Source of the DNA: Candidatus Coprenecus stercoripullorum
GTDB lineage: Bacteria; Bacteroidota; Bacteroidia; Bacteroidales; UBA932
Assembly: GCA_018715745.1 (NCBI GenBank)
Contig: DVLA01000076.1
Coordinates: 1 to 53,482, forward strand
DNA: 53,482 nt
Reading direction: 5' to 3'
A model generated the notes under the pieces. The model had not been told where the DNA came from. It was given only the letters and a program-made list of their open reading frames with translations, and did not search any database. Made by a program: the position numbers and the translations under genes. Shown piece after piece: positions 26,571 to 35,596 of the stretch (positions are counted from its first letter, which is position 1; each line of letters begins with the position of its first letter).

Positions 26571-27644
26571 ATGAAACGTACTATTATTACAGCTGTCGCC
26601 GGTTTGTCGGTAATCGCCGGAGCAGCAGCCATATCCTGCGGACAGGACAGGTCAATCCCTGGAAAAGACGGGAACAGATATGTTCCATACGAAGAAAGGA
26701 CAGGGAACGAGTCAATTGTTTACTTTACGCGCAATCTTAGCCCGGAGGGTCTCATAAAGGCCTACGAACAGGTCTGTGCTAATATCGAAGGCCGCACAGG
26801 GGTGAAACTGCATACCGGGGAGCCAGGCGGTCCCAACATCATTCCGAGCGAGTGGGTAAGGGAACTGATGGCCAAAAAGCTGCCCGACGCGGCCATTGTA
26901 GAGACGAATACATATTATGCCGGTGACCGCTACACTACGGAGCAGCACCGAAGGACCCTGGAAAAGAATGGATGGACATTCTGCCCTGTTGACATCCTGG
27001 ACGAGGAGGACACTCTTACATTGCCGGTTATCGGAGGAAAGTGGTTCGACCGCATGTCGATGGGCAGCCATTTAACGGACTACAACTCCTTAGTTGTGCT
27101 TACACACTTCAAGGGGCATTCGAAAGGCGGCTTCGGGGGCAGCAACAAAAACATAGGGATAGGATGCGCCGACGGCCGCATAGGCAAGGCATGGATTCAC
27201 ACTACCCCGGGACAGGACGACCAGTGGGACATTTCCGAAGAAGAGTTCATGGAACGCATGACCGAATCCGCCAAAGCCGTCACCGACTATTTCGGCAAAC
27301 GTATCACTTACGTCAACGTCATGCGCAACATGTCTGTTTCATGCGACTGCGAAGGTATAAATGCCGCCCCTGTGGTAACCCCAGACGTCGGCATACTGTC
27401 TTCTACCGATATTCTTGCATTGGACCAGGCCTGCGTTGACATAGTGTATGCCATGACTGAAAGAGACCGGCATGACCTCGTCGAACGCATAGAAAGCCGC
27501 CACGGGCTCAGACAGCTTTCATACATGAAGGAACTCGGCATGGGCAACGACCGGTATGTCCTCATCGACATGGACAACGGAGGCAGGCGCATAACTCCCG
27601 CCGAGGCTGCAGAAGGCCTCAGACCTTTCGTCCGGGAAGACTGA
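26571..27644 (+). CDS. DUF362-domain lipoprotein
   Basis: A 357-residue exported protein; MKRTIITAVAGLSVIAGAAA is followed by ISC, a likely lipobox. The bulk is a DUF362 domain with NTYYAGDRYTTEQHRRTLE and VLTHFKGHSKGGFGGSNKN. DUF362 proteins often carry an extra ferredoxin domain; this one does not. Cysteines near the middle and in the SVSCDCEG segment could hold a metal or cluster. The function of the family is unknown, with suggested redox roles. It is divergent from the hmu operon, sharing a 207-base promoter region, so iron-linked regulation is conceivable. Its 3' end overlaps the convergent nitroreductase by 26 bases. Confidence 0.88.
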   Translation: MKRTIITAVAGLSVIAGAAAISCGQDRSIPGKDGNRYVPYEERTGNESIVYFTRNLSPEGLIKAYEQVCANIEGRTGVKLHTGEPGGPNIIPSEWVRELMAKKLPDAAIVETNTYYAGDRYTTEQHRRTLEKNGWTFCPVDILDEEDTLTLPVIGGKWFDRMSMGSHLTDYNSLVVLTHFKGHSKGGFGGSNKNIGIGCADGRIGKAWIHTTPGQDDQWDISEEEFMERMTESAKAVTDYFGKRITYVNVMRNMSVSCDCEGINAAPVVTPDVGILSSTDILALDQACVDIVYAMTERDRHDLVERIESRHGLRQLSYMKELGMGNDRYVLIDMDNGGRRITPAEAAEGLRPFVRED

Positions 27645-28371
27645 AACCCTGCCTTTCAAGGGCTTTTTCCAACCTGAGGGACATCTCCATACATTCATCA
27701 CGGGTAAACCTGAAGCGGGTAAACACCTGTGCGAGGTTGTCCGTACCGTTGATTTCCACAAAATGACGGCTTTCGGGCAGGGACTCCTTGTATGCGTAAA
27801 TACGTTCTATGTCCTCAGGAGCATAATTCCCGTAAGTCCCGTTGTGGATAACAGCTGCGGCCGGAAGGCGGTCCGTCTGCTCCGGGAATTCGCCGGGCCA
27901 GCCCATTGCGGCTGTCAGCACCGGGAATACGAGGCGCGGCAGATGAAGGGCATCTATAATCATGTCGGGATTATAGACGGTAGTGCCAAGTATGCATGTT
28001 CCAAGTCCGCGTTCTTCAGCCAGGGTAATGAAAGCCTGGGCGAAAAGCAGGGTGTCGGTCACGGCATTGGCAAATGAGGCAAAGTTGTCATAACCCGGAT
28101 CGGCCTGCCTGAGTCCGCACCAGAGGCTGAATCTGTTGTAGTCGGCGCAGAAAGTAAGTATGGCAGGAGCTTCTTCTGCCATCGGCTGGTGATGGTGGGC
28201 TGCCGCAAGGGCCTCCCTTTCCGGGCCGTCGGTAGTAACTACAAGGGAATACAACTGCATATTGCCCATAGTCGCGGCCCTTGATGCCTCTGCGGCGAGT
28301 GCCTCCATAAGTTCTCGGGGGATTCCCCGCTCAGCGTATCTCCGTATGCTTCTTCTGTCTGCAAATTCCAT
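27619..28371 (-). CDS. Nitroreductase-family (NfsA-like) flavoprotein
   Basis: A 250-residue flavin reductase-fold enzyme. The N-terminal RRSIRRYAERGIPRELME is the nitroreductase start motif that binds FMN phosphate, and ASRAATMGNMQLYSLVV, LGTCILGTTVYNP and AAMGWPGE follow in the expected order. Members reduce nitro compounds or quinones with NAD(P)H in the cytoplasm. The substrate cannot be read from sequence. It is a single gene, convergent with the DUF362 gene. The 98 bases between its start and the next plus-strand gene hold that gene's promoter. Confidence 0.9.
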   Translation of the reverse strand: MEFADRRSIRRYAERGIPRELMEALAAEASRAATMGNMQLYSLVVTTDGPEREALAAAHHHQPMAEEAPAILTFCADYNRFSLWCGLRQADPGYDNFASFANAVTDTLLFAQAFITLAEERGLGTCILGTTVYNPDMIIDALHLPRLVFPVLTAAMGWPGEFPEQTDRLPAAAVIHNGTYGNYAPEDIERIYAYKESLPESRHFVEINGTDNLAQVFTRFRFTRDECMEMSLRLEKALERQGFSLPGRKV

Positions 28372-28422
28372 AATAGGGCCGTATTTTCAGGAAAGGCAAA
28401 TTTAAAAATAATGTCACCCCGT

Positions 28423-28452
28423 TTTGCAATTATGTAAAAAAAAGTAATTTTG
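28423..28452 (+). promoter_or_regulatory. Promoter of the metal-efflux operon
   Basis: A TTTG at 28423-28426 and TAATTTTG at 28445-28452 fit the Bacteroidota -33 and -7 boxes with 18 bases between them. The His-rich gene starts 18 bases downstream. A short inverted repeat CCGG-ACATTAGG-CCGG (28453-28468) lies between box and ATG and could be an operator or leader hairpin. Confidence 0.6.
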
Positions 28453-28469
28453 CCGGACATTAGGCCGGA

Positions 28470-28829
28470 ATGATAAAGCATCTGCGCAAATACAGGGTTC
28501 TCGACTGCCTGCTCATATCCCTTTTCATGGGGTTCTATGTGAGCAACACCCTGTTTATCCATACGCACTTCTATCCCGGATATTCGGTAACGCATTCGCA
28601 TCCCTACTCCAAAAATGCGGAAGGGTTGCCTTGCCATACACACAATGCCAATGAGATAAGAATCATATCCTCATTCAACGCATCTGTTTTCTTTGCAACG
28701 GATACGGCGGCGGCAGAAGTGGTTTTCAGTATTCCTGCCCCGGTCCGTTTCTACGCCTGCAGCGGGGAGGCCGCCTGCGGCGAGACGCCGCATTGCAATC
28801 TCCGGGCCCCGCCCACATGTCTTGTCTGA
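28470..28829 (+). CDS. Small His-rich membrane protein leading the RND metal-efflux operon
   Basis: A 119-residue protein with one N-terminal hydrophobic segment (about 12-30, an uncleaved signal or anchor) followed by a cluster of His: HTHFYPGYSVTHSHPYS and CHTHNANE, seven His within about 30 residues. The C-terminus has several Cys (CSGEAACGETPHC). This composition suggests metal binding on the periplasmic side. It is the first gene after the promoter and lies 176 bases before the adaptor gene, in the same direction. I do not know a named family; similar short His-rich proteins precede CusB-like genes in other Bacteroidales as far as I recall. A role in sensing or delivering Cu, Zn or Ag is inference. 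Confidence 0.7.
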   Translation: MIKHLRKYRVLDCLLISLFMGFYVSNTLFIHTHFYPGYSVTHSHPYSKNAEGLPCHTHNANEIRIISSFNASVFFATDTAAAEVVFSIPAPVRFYACSGEAACGETPHCNLRAPPTCLV

Positions 28830-28861
28830 CCTTGCGGACCTCCGACAGGCCCGTATAAAAT

Positions 28862-28945
28862 GCCGCAAACGCAATGCGGCTTCTGCCGGATTTTCCCGGC
28901 GTCATTTTCTGACTGCAGTGCAGGCCGGGAGCGGAAATTCCCGGC
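28862..28945 (+). repeat. Three GC-rich hairpins between the His-rich gene and the adaptor gene
   Basis: Successive inverted repeats GCCGCA/TGCGGC (28862-28880), GCCGG/CCGGC (28885-28900) and GCCGGGA/TCCCGGC (28924-28945) fill the only long gap of the operon. None has a U-tract. They could protect or attenuate the message. Confidence 0.55.
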
Positions 28946-29005
28946 AGTCCGGACCGTACCGGTAGGACAATGCAGTACAGCCGTAAAACATTTTAAGACA
29001 GGATT

Positions 29006-30109
29006 ATGCAAAAAAACTTATGGATTATATCCGGTATGGCCGTTCTGTTATCGGCCTGTACCGGAAACAGGACAGCAGACACGTACAATGAAGTCATTCA
29101 CCGCGGGGATACGGTATACATAGACAGGAACTCCCCCATCTGGGAATATCTGGAATTCCGTACGGTCAGGGAAGAAGAATACTCGGCCGCATTCCGGACA
29201 GTCGGGGAAGTATCCCCGGTAGCAGGGAGAATTGCGGAGATTTCCGCCCCGTTCGCAGGCAGGATCACGGAATGCAACATACATCTCGGACAAAAGGTCC
29301 GGGAAGGGTCGCCCGTATTCGGTCTCGGTTCATCGGATTTTTATGAAGCCGGCAAGGCGTATTTTGCGGCAAGGTCGAACCACACCCTGGCGGCGAAGCG
29401 CTATGCGAGGCAGAAAGAATTGTCGGCAAACGGCGTAGGGACGGAAAAGGAGCTTGAACAGGCGGGCAATGAAGCCTATATAGCCGAACAGGAACTGGAG
29501 CAGGCCGCGGCTGTCCTCGGCATATTCAATGCCGATACATCCTCGGTACGCACAGGCAGGCCGCTGTCAGTAGTCTCCCCTATAAACGGCGAGGTACTCA
29601 AATGCGACATGACCATAGGAAGCTATGTCGGTGAGGGGGAAGGGCCGCTGGCAGTAATCGCAGACCTGTCCGAAGTATGGGTGAGGGCTTTCATAAAGGA
29701 ACGCTACTTCGGGTCTGTAAGAGAGGGGGACAGGGCCGAGATACACATCCCTTCGATTCCCGGAAAGACATATAGCGGAAGAATCCGCTATGTCGGGGAG
29801 ATAGTGGACCCCTCGAGCCGTTCACTGGAGGTCATCATAGACTGCGACAACAGGGATCGGGACCTGAAGCTCGGGATGTTCTGCAATGTCACTTTCTTCG
29901 GGACCCCGTCAGAATCGATAATCCTTCCGGCTACCGCACTGATGCAGGAAAGGGAAAGCGACTTTGTCTACCTTTTGCTTCCTGACAGTTCGCTGCTGCG
30001 CCGCAATGTAGTTTCGGAGAACACAGGCAACGGTTCCGTACGCATAACCGAAGGCCTGTCCTGCGGGGAGACGGCCATGACCAAAGGTGGGATATTCCTG
30101 AACATGTAG
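29006..30109 (+). CDS. RND efflux periplasmic adaptor lipoprotein, CusB/CzcB type
   Basis: A 367-residue membrane-fusion protein with lipobox LLSAC (MQKNLWIISGMAVLLSAC). A lipoyl-like half motif (GRIAEISAPFAGRITECNIH) precedes an alpha-hairpin (about 125-165) and the returning half (LSVVSPINGEVLKCDMTIGSYV), then beta-barrel and membrane-proximal parts (VRAFIKERYFGSVREGDRAE). The adaptor links the inner-membrane pump to the outer-membrane channel. The pump gene starts six bases after the stop. No His/Met-rich N-terminal extension is present, so a CzcB-like rather than classical Cu-binding CusB role is possible. Confidence 0.92.
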   Translation: MQKNLWIISGMAVLLSACTGNRTADTYNEVIHRGDTVYIDRNSPIWEYLEFRTVREEEYSAAFRTVGEVSPVAGRIAEISAPFAGRITECNIHLGQKVREGSPVFGLGSSDFYEAGKAYFAARSNHTLAAKRYARQKELSANGVGTEKELEQAGNEAYIAEQELEQAAAVLGIFNADTSSVRTGRPLSVVSPINGEVLKCDMTIGSYVGEGEGPLAVIADLSEVWVRAFIKERYFGSVREGDRAEIHIPSIPGKTYSGRIRYVGEIVDPSSRSLEVIIDCDNRDRDLKLGMFCNVTFFGTPSESIILPATALMQERESDFVYLLLPDSSLLRRNVVSENTGNGSVRITEGLSCGETAMTKGGIFLNM

Positions 30110-30115
30110 GCAGCC

Positions 30116-33100
30116 ATGGAAAGATTCATAGAAAGACTTTTGGAAAGAAGATGGCTTGTACTTGCCGTTTTCATCCTGCTGGCCGCCTTAGGGGCCTACG
30201 CATGGAAGCATCTCGCAATAGACGCCTATCCCGATATAGCCGATGTATCCGTAGGCGTTGCCACGCAGGTCCCTGGACTTGCGGTAACCGAAATCGAACA
30301 GCAGATTACAGTCCCGCTGGAAAGGGAACTGAACGGTATTCCGGGGCTGAAAGTAATGCGGAGCAAGAACTTTTTCGGGATATCCAAAATAACATTGGTT
30401 TTCGAGGACGGTACCGATGACTACTGGGCGAGACAACGTGTAATGGAGCGCATAGCCGACATAGAACTGCCTTTCGGCGCGCAGCCGGGACTCGACCCGC
30501 TCACCTCACCGACCGGCGAGATTTTCAGATATGTAGTGACCGGAGACCTGAGCCTGAGGGAGCTGACCGATCTTAACCACTGGGTTATAATCCCACGTCT
30601 CAAACAGATTTACGGGATAGCGGACGTATCGAATTTCGGAGGAATCACAACGCAATACCAGATAGAGATAGACCCGGACAGGCTTACTGCCTACGGGCTG
30701 TCGCTCAGCGAGGTTACGGAAGCCATAGAGGACAACAATTCCAATGCCGGCGGCAGCACCCTGATGCGCGGAGACCTTAGTTATGTCATACGCGGGGTCG
30801 GCCTGGTCCAGGACCTGGAAGATCTCGGCAACATTGTAGTCAGGAATACGGAAGGTACGCCCGTTTACCTTAAAGACATAGGGGAACTCAGATACGGCAG
30901 CCTCGAACGCAAGGGCATAATGGGCTACCTCGATGACAGTACCGACTACGAGGACGGCGTCCAGGGAATGGTCCAGCTGCTCAGGTATGAAAATCCCTCC
31001 GAGGTGCTCAAGGAAGTGAACAGGGCAGTAGAGGACCTGAATGACAACATATTGCCCGAAGGTGTAAGGATAAAGACATTCTATGACCGCACCGAGCTCG
31101 TAAATGCGACACTCGACACTATCATCCACACCCTGTCGTTCGGGATACTGCTTGTGCTGGCCATACTGATAATCTTTCTCGGCAGTCCGAAAGGGGCCCT
31201 GCTGGCTACCGTCACGATCCCGCTTTCGCTGCTGATATCGTTTATTCTCATGTGGCTGACGGATATTCCCGCCAACCTGCTGTCCCTTGGGGCGATAGAT
31301 TTCGGCATAATAGTGGACGGCACCATAGTGATGATGGAAACTATCCTGAAGAAAAGGGAGGATGACCCGTCTGCTCCGCTGGACAGGGCCAACATTGCAA
31401 AACGCGTGGCGGAAGTCGCAAGACCAATATTTTTCGCTACCCTTATCATCATAACCGCATACCTGCCGCTCTTCGCCTTCGACAGAGTCGAACGCAAGCT
31501 TTTCACCCCAATGGCGTTTACCTTGAGTTTTGCCCTTTTGGGAGCACTGGCTGCCGCACTGCTGCTCATTCCGGGACTGGCATATTCCGTTTACCGCAAA
31601 CCGCAGAAGGTTTACCGCAACCGCTGGATGGAAAAGCTGACGGAAAAATACAAGAAAGCGACTGCCGCCCTCATTGCAGCCCCAAAACGCCTGATTGCCC
31701 CTGTGGCCGCTACTCTCGCAGCGGCAATATGCCTCTCGGTATATGTAGGGAAAGACTTCATGCCGGAGCTGGACGAAGGCAGTATCTGGATACAGGTGCA
31801 GTTGCCGGCCGGCATGTCCCTCGAAAAGTCTTCCGAGATGGCCACTGTCCTCAGGCACAAGCTGAAACAGTTTGACGAGGTAACATACGTAATGACACAG
31901 ACAGGACGGGACGACGAAGGGGTCTGCCCCTTTTCCTTCTCGCATATAGAAGTGATGATAGGACTCAGGCCGTACAGCGAATGGGAAAAGGGAAGGAGCA
32001 AGGCCGACCTTGTAGATGATATGGCCGCCATGATTGAGACAATGCCCGGTTACGGGGCAGGATTCTCCCAACCGATTATCGACATGGTTATGGACCAGAT
32101 TGCCGGGGCGCACAGTGACCTTGCCATCAAGGTGTACGGGGAGGACCTGGATGAGAGCAGGCGCATCGCGGAAGAAATTGCCGCCGTTGTCTCGGGCATT
32201 GAGGGCGCATCCGACGTAGGCATAGCCGAGGAACCGTTCCTCCCGCAGTTGCAGATTGTCATAGACAGGGACAAAATCGCCCGGTACGGGCTTAACGTGG
32301 CTGACGTGGCGGAGCTGATAGAAGTGGCGGTCGGCGGAAAGGCCGTATCCCAGATATTCATCGGAAGCAGGGTATATGACGTTACATGCCGTTACAATGA
32401 AGAATCAAGGGCTACTCCCGAGAAACTCGGCGCACTTATGCTGACATCGTCTTCAGGTGCCAAGATACCGCTGTCGGCCGTTGCCGAAATAAAGACAACC
32501 ATCGGGCCAAGCATGATATCGAGGGAAATGAACCGCAGATTTACTACCGTGCGCATCAACCTGCGCGACCGGGACCTGTCCTCTTTCGTAGCCGAAGCAG
32601 ACAAGGCTATCGGGCACAACGTATTCTATGACCACCGCGACTTCCATTATTCCTGGGCAGGGCAGCTTGAAAACCAGAGCCGCGCTTTCGGACGGTTGGG
32701 CATTGTTGTCCCCGTAACCATTGCCGTAATGTTCCTGCTGCTGTTTTTCTCTTTCGGCAATTTCAGGCAGGCAGGCCTGCTGATAGGCCTTCTTCCGCTG
32801 ATGGTATTCGGAGGTATGCTGGCCATAGTAATAAGAGGCATGACATTCAATATCTCGTCTGCGGTAGGGTTCATCGCACTGTTCGGGCTATCAATCCAGA
32901 ACGGGGTCATAATGCTCTCACACATCAACATACTGAGGAAAAGGGGATACCCGCTGCAACAGGCTGTCATTGACGGGGCCTCGCACCGTCTGCGGCCCAT
33001 GATGATGACGGCGCTCGTGGCCATATTCGGACTGCTGCCGGCTTCCATCGCCACAGGCATAGGTTCGGACGTACAGCGCCCTCTTGCAACTGTCATCGTG

Positions 33101-33220
33101 TACGGGCTCATGTTCGCGACCGTAGTCACACTTTTTGTACTGCCCGCCCTGTACTTCCTGATGGAAAAGAAGAAAATCGAATCTGACAATAAAAACCGGA
33201 ACAATGAAGAACATATATAG
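30116..33220 (+). CDS. Heavy-metal RND efflux pump, CusA/CzcA family
   Basis: A 1034-residue inner-membrane pump with twelve helices and two large periplasmic loops. The first helix starts at RRWLVLAVFILLAALGAYAW. The HME-RND TM4 motif is present (LGAIDFGIIVDGTIVMMET, with two Asp for proton transfer), as are PGLAVTEIEQQITVPLE and GFIALFGLSIQNGVIMLSHI. These pumps export divalent (Zn, Co, Ni, Cd) or monovalent (Cu, Ag) metals. The exact metal is not readable, but the TM4 motif is closest to CzcA/CnrA types. Its last 17 bases overlap the TolC-type gene. Confidence 0.95.
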   Translation: MERFIERLLERRWLVLAVFILLAALGAYAWKHLAIDAYPDIADVSVGVATQVPGLAVTEIEQQITVPLERELNGIPGLKVMRSKNFFGISKITLVFEDGTDDYWARQRVMERIADIELPFGAQPGLDPLTSPTGEIFRYVVTGDLSLRELTDLNHWVIIPRLKQIYGIADVSNFGGITTQYQIEIDPDRLTAYGLSLSEVTEAIEDNNSNAGGSTLMRGDLSYVIRGVGLVQDLEDLGNIVVRNTEGTPVYLKDIGELRYGSLERKGIMGYLDDSTDYEDGVQGMVQLLRYENPSEVLKEVNRAVEDLNDNILPEGVRIKTFYDRTELVNATLDTIIHTLSFGILLVLAILIIFLGSPKGALLATVTIPLSLLISFILMWLTDIPANLLSLGAIDFGIIVDGTIVMMETILKKREDDPSAPLDRANIAKRVAEVARPIFFATLIIITAYLPLFAFDRVERKLFTPMAFTLSFALLGALAAALLLIPGLAYSVYRKPQKVYRNRWMEKLTEKYKKATAALIAAPKRLIAPVAATLAAAICLSVYVGKDFMPELDEGSIWIQVQLPAGMSLEKSSEMATVLRHKLKQFDEVTYVMTQTGRDDEGVCPFSFSHIEVMIGLRPYSEWEKGRSKADLVDDMAAMIETMPGYGAGFSQPIIDMVMDQIAGAHSDLAIKVYGEDLDESRRIAEEIAAVVSGIEGASDVGIAEEPFLPQLQIVIDRDKIARYGLNVADVAELIEVAVGGKAVSQIFIGSRVYDVTCRYNEESRATPEKLGALMLTSSSGAKIPLSAVAEIKTTIGPSMISREMNRRFTTVRINLRDRDLSSFVAEADKAIGHNVFYDHRDFHYSWAGQLENQSRAFGRLGIVVPVTIAVMFLLLFFSFGNFRQAGLLIGLLPLMVFGGMLAIVIRGMTFNISSAVGFIALFGLSIQNGVIMLSHINILRKRGYPLQQAVIDGASHRLRPMMMTALVAIFGLLPASIATGIGSDVQRPLATVIVYGLMFATVVTLFVLPALYFLMEKKKIESDNKNRNNEEHI

Positions 33221-34481
33221 GACAACAATATGCCTCCTGCTGCTTCTGGATATCCTCCAGCAGGCGCGGGCGCAGGAAGAAAAATGCGGCATTCTCTACG
33301 GGGAATATATAGAGGCCGTAGCCGCCGGCAACATAGGCTACGCCGCCGAAAGGATGAATACGGACATTTCCAGTGCCGAAATATCCGCAGCAAAGGTATT
33401 CAGCGACTTTTCCCTGTCGGCATCATATTATAACAACAGCGACTGGAATATGGCAATGGGACAGGGTGTAGAGCTGGAACTGAGCAAGAACATCACTTTC
33501 GGAGTGCGCAAGGCCAGAATCGGACTGGCAGAAAAACAGCAGGAGCTGACAGATGCCCTGCTCGCAGACTACTTCCGCAACCTCAGGGCGGAATCCGCCA
33601 TGCTGTATCTTGAAGCGATAAAGCAGCAGGAACTGTACAGGATGCAGGCCGATTCATATATGAATATCCGGCGTCTTGCCGTAAGCGACAGCCTGCGCTT
33701 CGAAGCCGGCGAGATAACCATGACTGATGCCATCCAGAGCCGGCTCGAAGCGGAGATACTGTACAATGAACTTATAAATGCGGAAACCGGTCTGTACCGC
33801 GCATATGCCGCCCTCGGGGTGCAGATGGGCAGGTCCGCGAAAGACACGCTTTTCTGCCCCACAGAGGAATTGCGGCCGATAATACGAAAGTTCTCACTGG
33901 ACTCTCTGCTGTCTGCCGCGTACGGCAACAGGACTGACCTGATGGCCGCACTGCGCAATGAAGATGTCGCCGAGGCCGCCCTCAAGCTCGTCCGCCGGGA
34001 AAGGAACACGGACGTGGAACTGTCGCTTGGCACCAACATCAATTCACAGGTAAGAAATGAGATAGCCCCGGCCCCGGCATTCACCGGGATATCGGCAGGA
34101 ATAGCCGTTCCACTGAAGTTCTCCAATATAAACAGGGGCGAGGTTTCCGCCGCCGAAAGCAGGCAGGCGCAGGCGGAGACATATACCCGCCAGATAATGC
34201 TGCAGATAGAAACGGAGGTTATACAGGCATACAGGCGTTATTGTACATTGACCGTACAAGTAGAAAATTACGGCAGCAGGATGCTGGATGATGCCCGGAG
34301 CGTGATTGACGGGATGCTCTACAGCTACGGGTGCGGAGAAGTCTCATTGCTTGAAGTACTTTCGGCCCAGCGGACATACAATGATGTCAGGTCGCAATAC
34401 ATAGAAACGCTTTTCAACCACGCCCTGTCCCTCATAGAACTGGAGCAGAGCGCCGGAATATGGGATATCCACAGCCTTTAA
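33204..34481 (+). CDS. TolC-family outer-membrane channel of the metal efflux system
   Basis: A 425-residue outer-membrane efflux protein. A signal peptide (about 1-22, ending ARAQ) precedes two OEP repeats dominated by long amphipathic coiled-coil helices (for example LAEKQQELTDALLADYF and ARSVIDGMLYSYGCGEVSLL). The Gly-Glu-x-x-x-x-E-x-L turn in the second half is typical of CusC/CzcC. It completes the tripartite pump with the adaptor and the RND protein. The gene begins inside the pump gene (17-base overlap) and ends ten bases before the convergent aldolase gene. Confidence 0.92.
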   Translation: MKNIYRTTICLLLLLDILQQARAQEEKCGILYGEYIEAVAAGNIGYAAERMNTDISSAEISAAKVFSDFSLSASYYNNSDWNMAMGQGVELELSKNITFGVRKARIGLAEKQQELTDALLADYFRNLRAESAMLYLEAIKQQELYRMQADSYMNIRRLAVSDSLRFEAGEITMTDAIQSRLEAEILYNELINAETGLYRAYAALGVQMGRSAKDTLFCPTEELRPIIRKFSLDSLLSAAYGNRTDLMAALRNEDVAEAALKLVRRERNTDVELSLGTNINSQVRNEIAPAPAFTGISAGIAVPLKFSNINRGEVSAAESRQAQAETYTRQIMLQIETEVIQAYRRYCTLTVQVENYGSRMLDDARSVIDGMLYSYGCGEVSLLEVLSAQRTYNDVRSQYIETLFNHALSLIELEQSAGIWDIHSL

Positions 34482-34491
34482 AAGGGTATTG

Positions 34492-35073
34492 TCAGGCCTT
34501 TATCACTGAATATCCCCCAGAAAGGACGATGACACGGCAGGCAAGTTCGAAGAAAACGGCCTTCCTGAATACATCGTCGAAACCGGTACCGCAGGCAACC
34601 TGGCCGTGATTTGACAGAATGGCCAGGTCTGCCGCTGCGAGAGCGTCCGTAACGGCTTCGGCCAGTTTCGCGGAGCCCGGGGCCATAAAAGGTATGACAG
34701 GGACATTACGGCCCACATACATGGGTATCTCCTGTATCACAGCATAATCCTCAGGCTTGTGTTTCATACATGAAACTACGGTCGCATAAGGTGACTGGAA
34801 GTGCAGCACACAACCCACATCGGGACGGCGCCGCATTATCCCGAGGTGAAAGCCGGACTCCATAGTCGGGACAACCCCGTTGAGGCTCCTGCCCGTCCCG
34901 ATGTCGCATACGGCTATGTCGCTTTCCCCAAGGCGGCCGAGGCATGAGCCGGTAGCACTCAGCAAGGCCCTGTCCCCGCATCTCATGGAGAGATTGCCGC
35001 TGCTGCACGAAACGAGCCTCTCCCTGTCAGCGGCCACGGCGCATTCGATAAAGTATTTTATAAGATTATCCAT
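34492..35073 (-). CDS. Class II aldolase/adducin-family protein (FucA-like)
   Basis: A 193-residue protein of the L-fuculose-1-phosphate aldolase family. Visible are SCSSGNLSMR (22-31), the catalytic Glu72 (TMESGFH), a zinc-site segment LHFQSPYAT (90-98) and SNHGQVACG (154-162). Of the three usual zinc His, the first (His91) and third (His156) are kept; the second is Gln93 in place of His. The Gln may coordinate zinc less strongly or mark a subfamily with another substrate. It lies just downstream of ssrA on the same strand and is not linked to the fucose genes at 5-10 kb. Aldolase, epimerase or decarboxylase activity are all possible in this family. Confidence 0.82.
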   Translation of the reverse strand: MDNLIKYFIECAVAADRERLVSCSSGNLSMRCGDRALLSATGSCLGRLGESDIAVCDIGTGRSLNGVVPTMESGFHLGIMRRRPDVGCVLHFQSPYATVVSCMKHKPEDYAVIQEIPMYVGRNVPVIPFMAPGSAKLAEAVTDALAAADLAILSNHGQVACGTGFDDVFRKAVFFELACRVIVLSGGYSVIKA

Positions 35074-35111
35074 GTTTTCAAGACAGACTTATCTCGTGCG
35101 TATTGCCTGTA

Positions 35112-35133
35112 CGCCGGCATCTTTATGCCGGCG
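35112..35133 (-). terminator. Hairpin after ssrA
   Basis: A perfect nine-base stem (CGCCGGCAT with ATGCCGGCG) and a four-base loop starts 14 bases after the tmRNA 3' end. No U-run follows, so it may be a processing or pausing hairpin rather than a full intrinsic terminator. Confidence 0.45.
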
Positions 35134-35146
35134 GCTTTACCGGTTG

Positions 35147-35537
35147 TGGAGATGGGCGGACTCGAACCGCCGTCCAAACACAGCACCAGAATGCTTTCTA
35201 CATACTTATTCCGCCTACGTTTTTCGTGAGACGACTGCGGACAGACGCGCCATCGTAACCTTATCCCCTAATCCTTAAGCCGCTTTAAGGGAGTCCGCGG
35301 CCGCAGCCGGCTTGAATGATACCCCGTATGACAGACATGGCCGGCATAAAGCCTGTCGGGATACTCGTCGCTATCGCCCTTGGCGACCGCGATTAAGGCA
35401 GTAAACCCGGTTTACTACGCAGCGAGAGCATAATTGTTGTTGCCAGTTATTGGCCTGGTATCTTGTTAACGGGGTGGATGCCGTCCCCGGTATGCTTACA
35501 GACCGATGTCTTGTGCTGTCAAAACCAAAACATCCCC
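35147..35537 (-). ncRNA. ssrA: Transfer-messenger RNA (tmRNA)
   Basis: The minus strand starts GGGGATGTTTTGGTTTTGAC and ends GGTTCGAGTCCGCCCATCTC-C-A, the conserved tmRNA termini; GGGGATG pairs with CATCTCC. The tag frame (35415-35444) is GGC AAC AAC AAT TAT GCT CTC GCT GCG TAG, so stalled proteins receive (A)GNNNYALAA, a typical Bacteroidota tag. The terminal CCA is not encoded (A-CAA follows), so it must be added. The RNA rescues stalled ribosomes with SmpB. Length 391 bases is in the normal range. Confidence 0.97.
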
Positions 35538-35548
35538 GTAATTTGGCG

Positions 35549-35580
35549 CAAAGATAGCAAGAAGCCCCCGGCTTAGCAAA
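35549..35580 (-). promoter_or_regulatory. ssrA promoter
   Basis: On the minus strand TTTG (35577-35580) and TATCTTTG (35549-35556) are separated by 20 bases and end 11 bases before the mature 5' end, a near-ideal Bacteroidota promoter. Confidence 0.75.
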
Positions 35581-35596
35581 TCGGTTTGCTCGTGTA

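Noticed and set aside
30506-32113. Open frame of 535 codons antisense to the RND pump gene
   Set aside because: Shadow of the pump coding sequence; no start context or recognisable domain.
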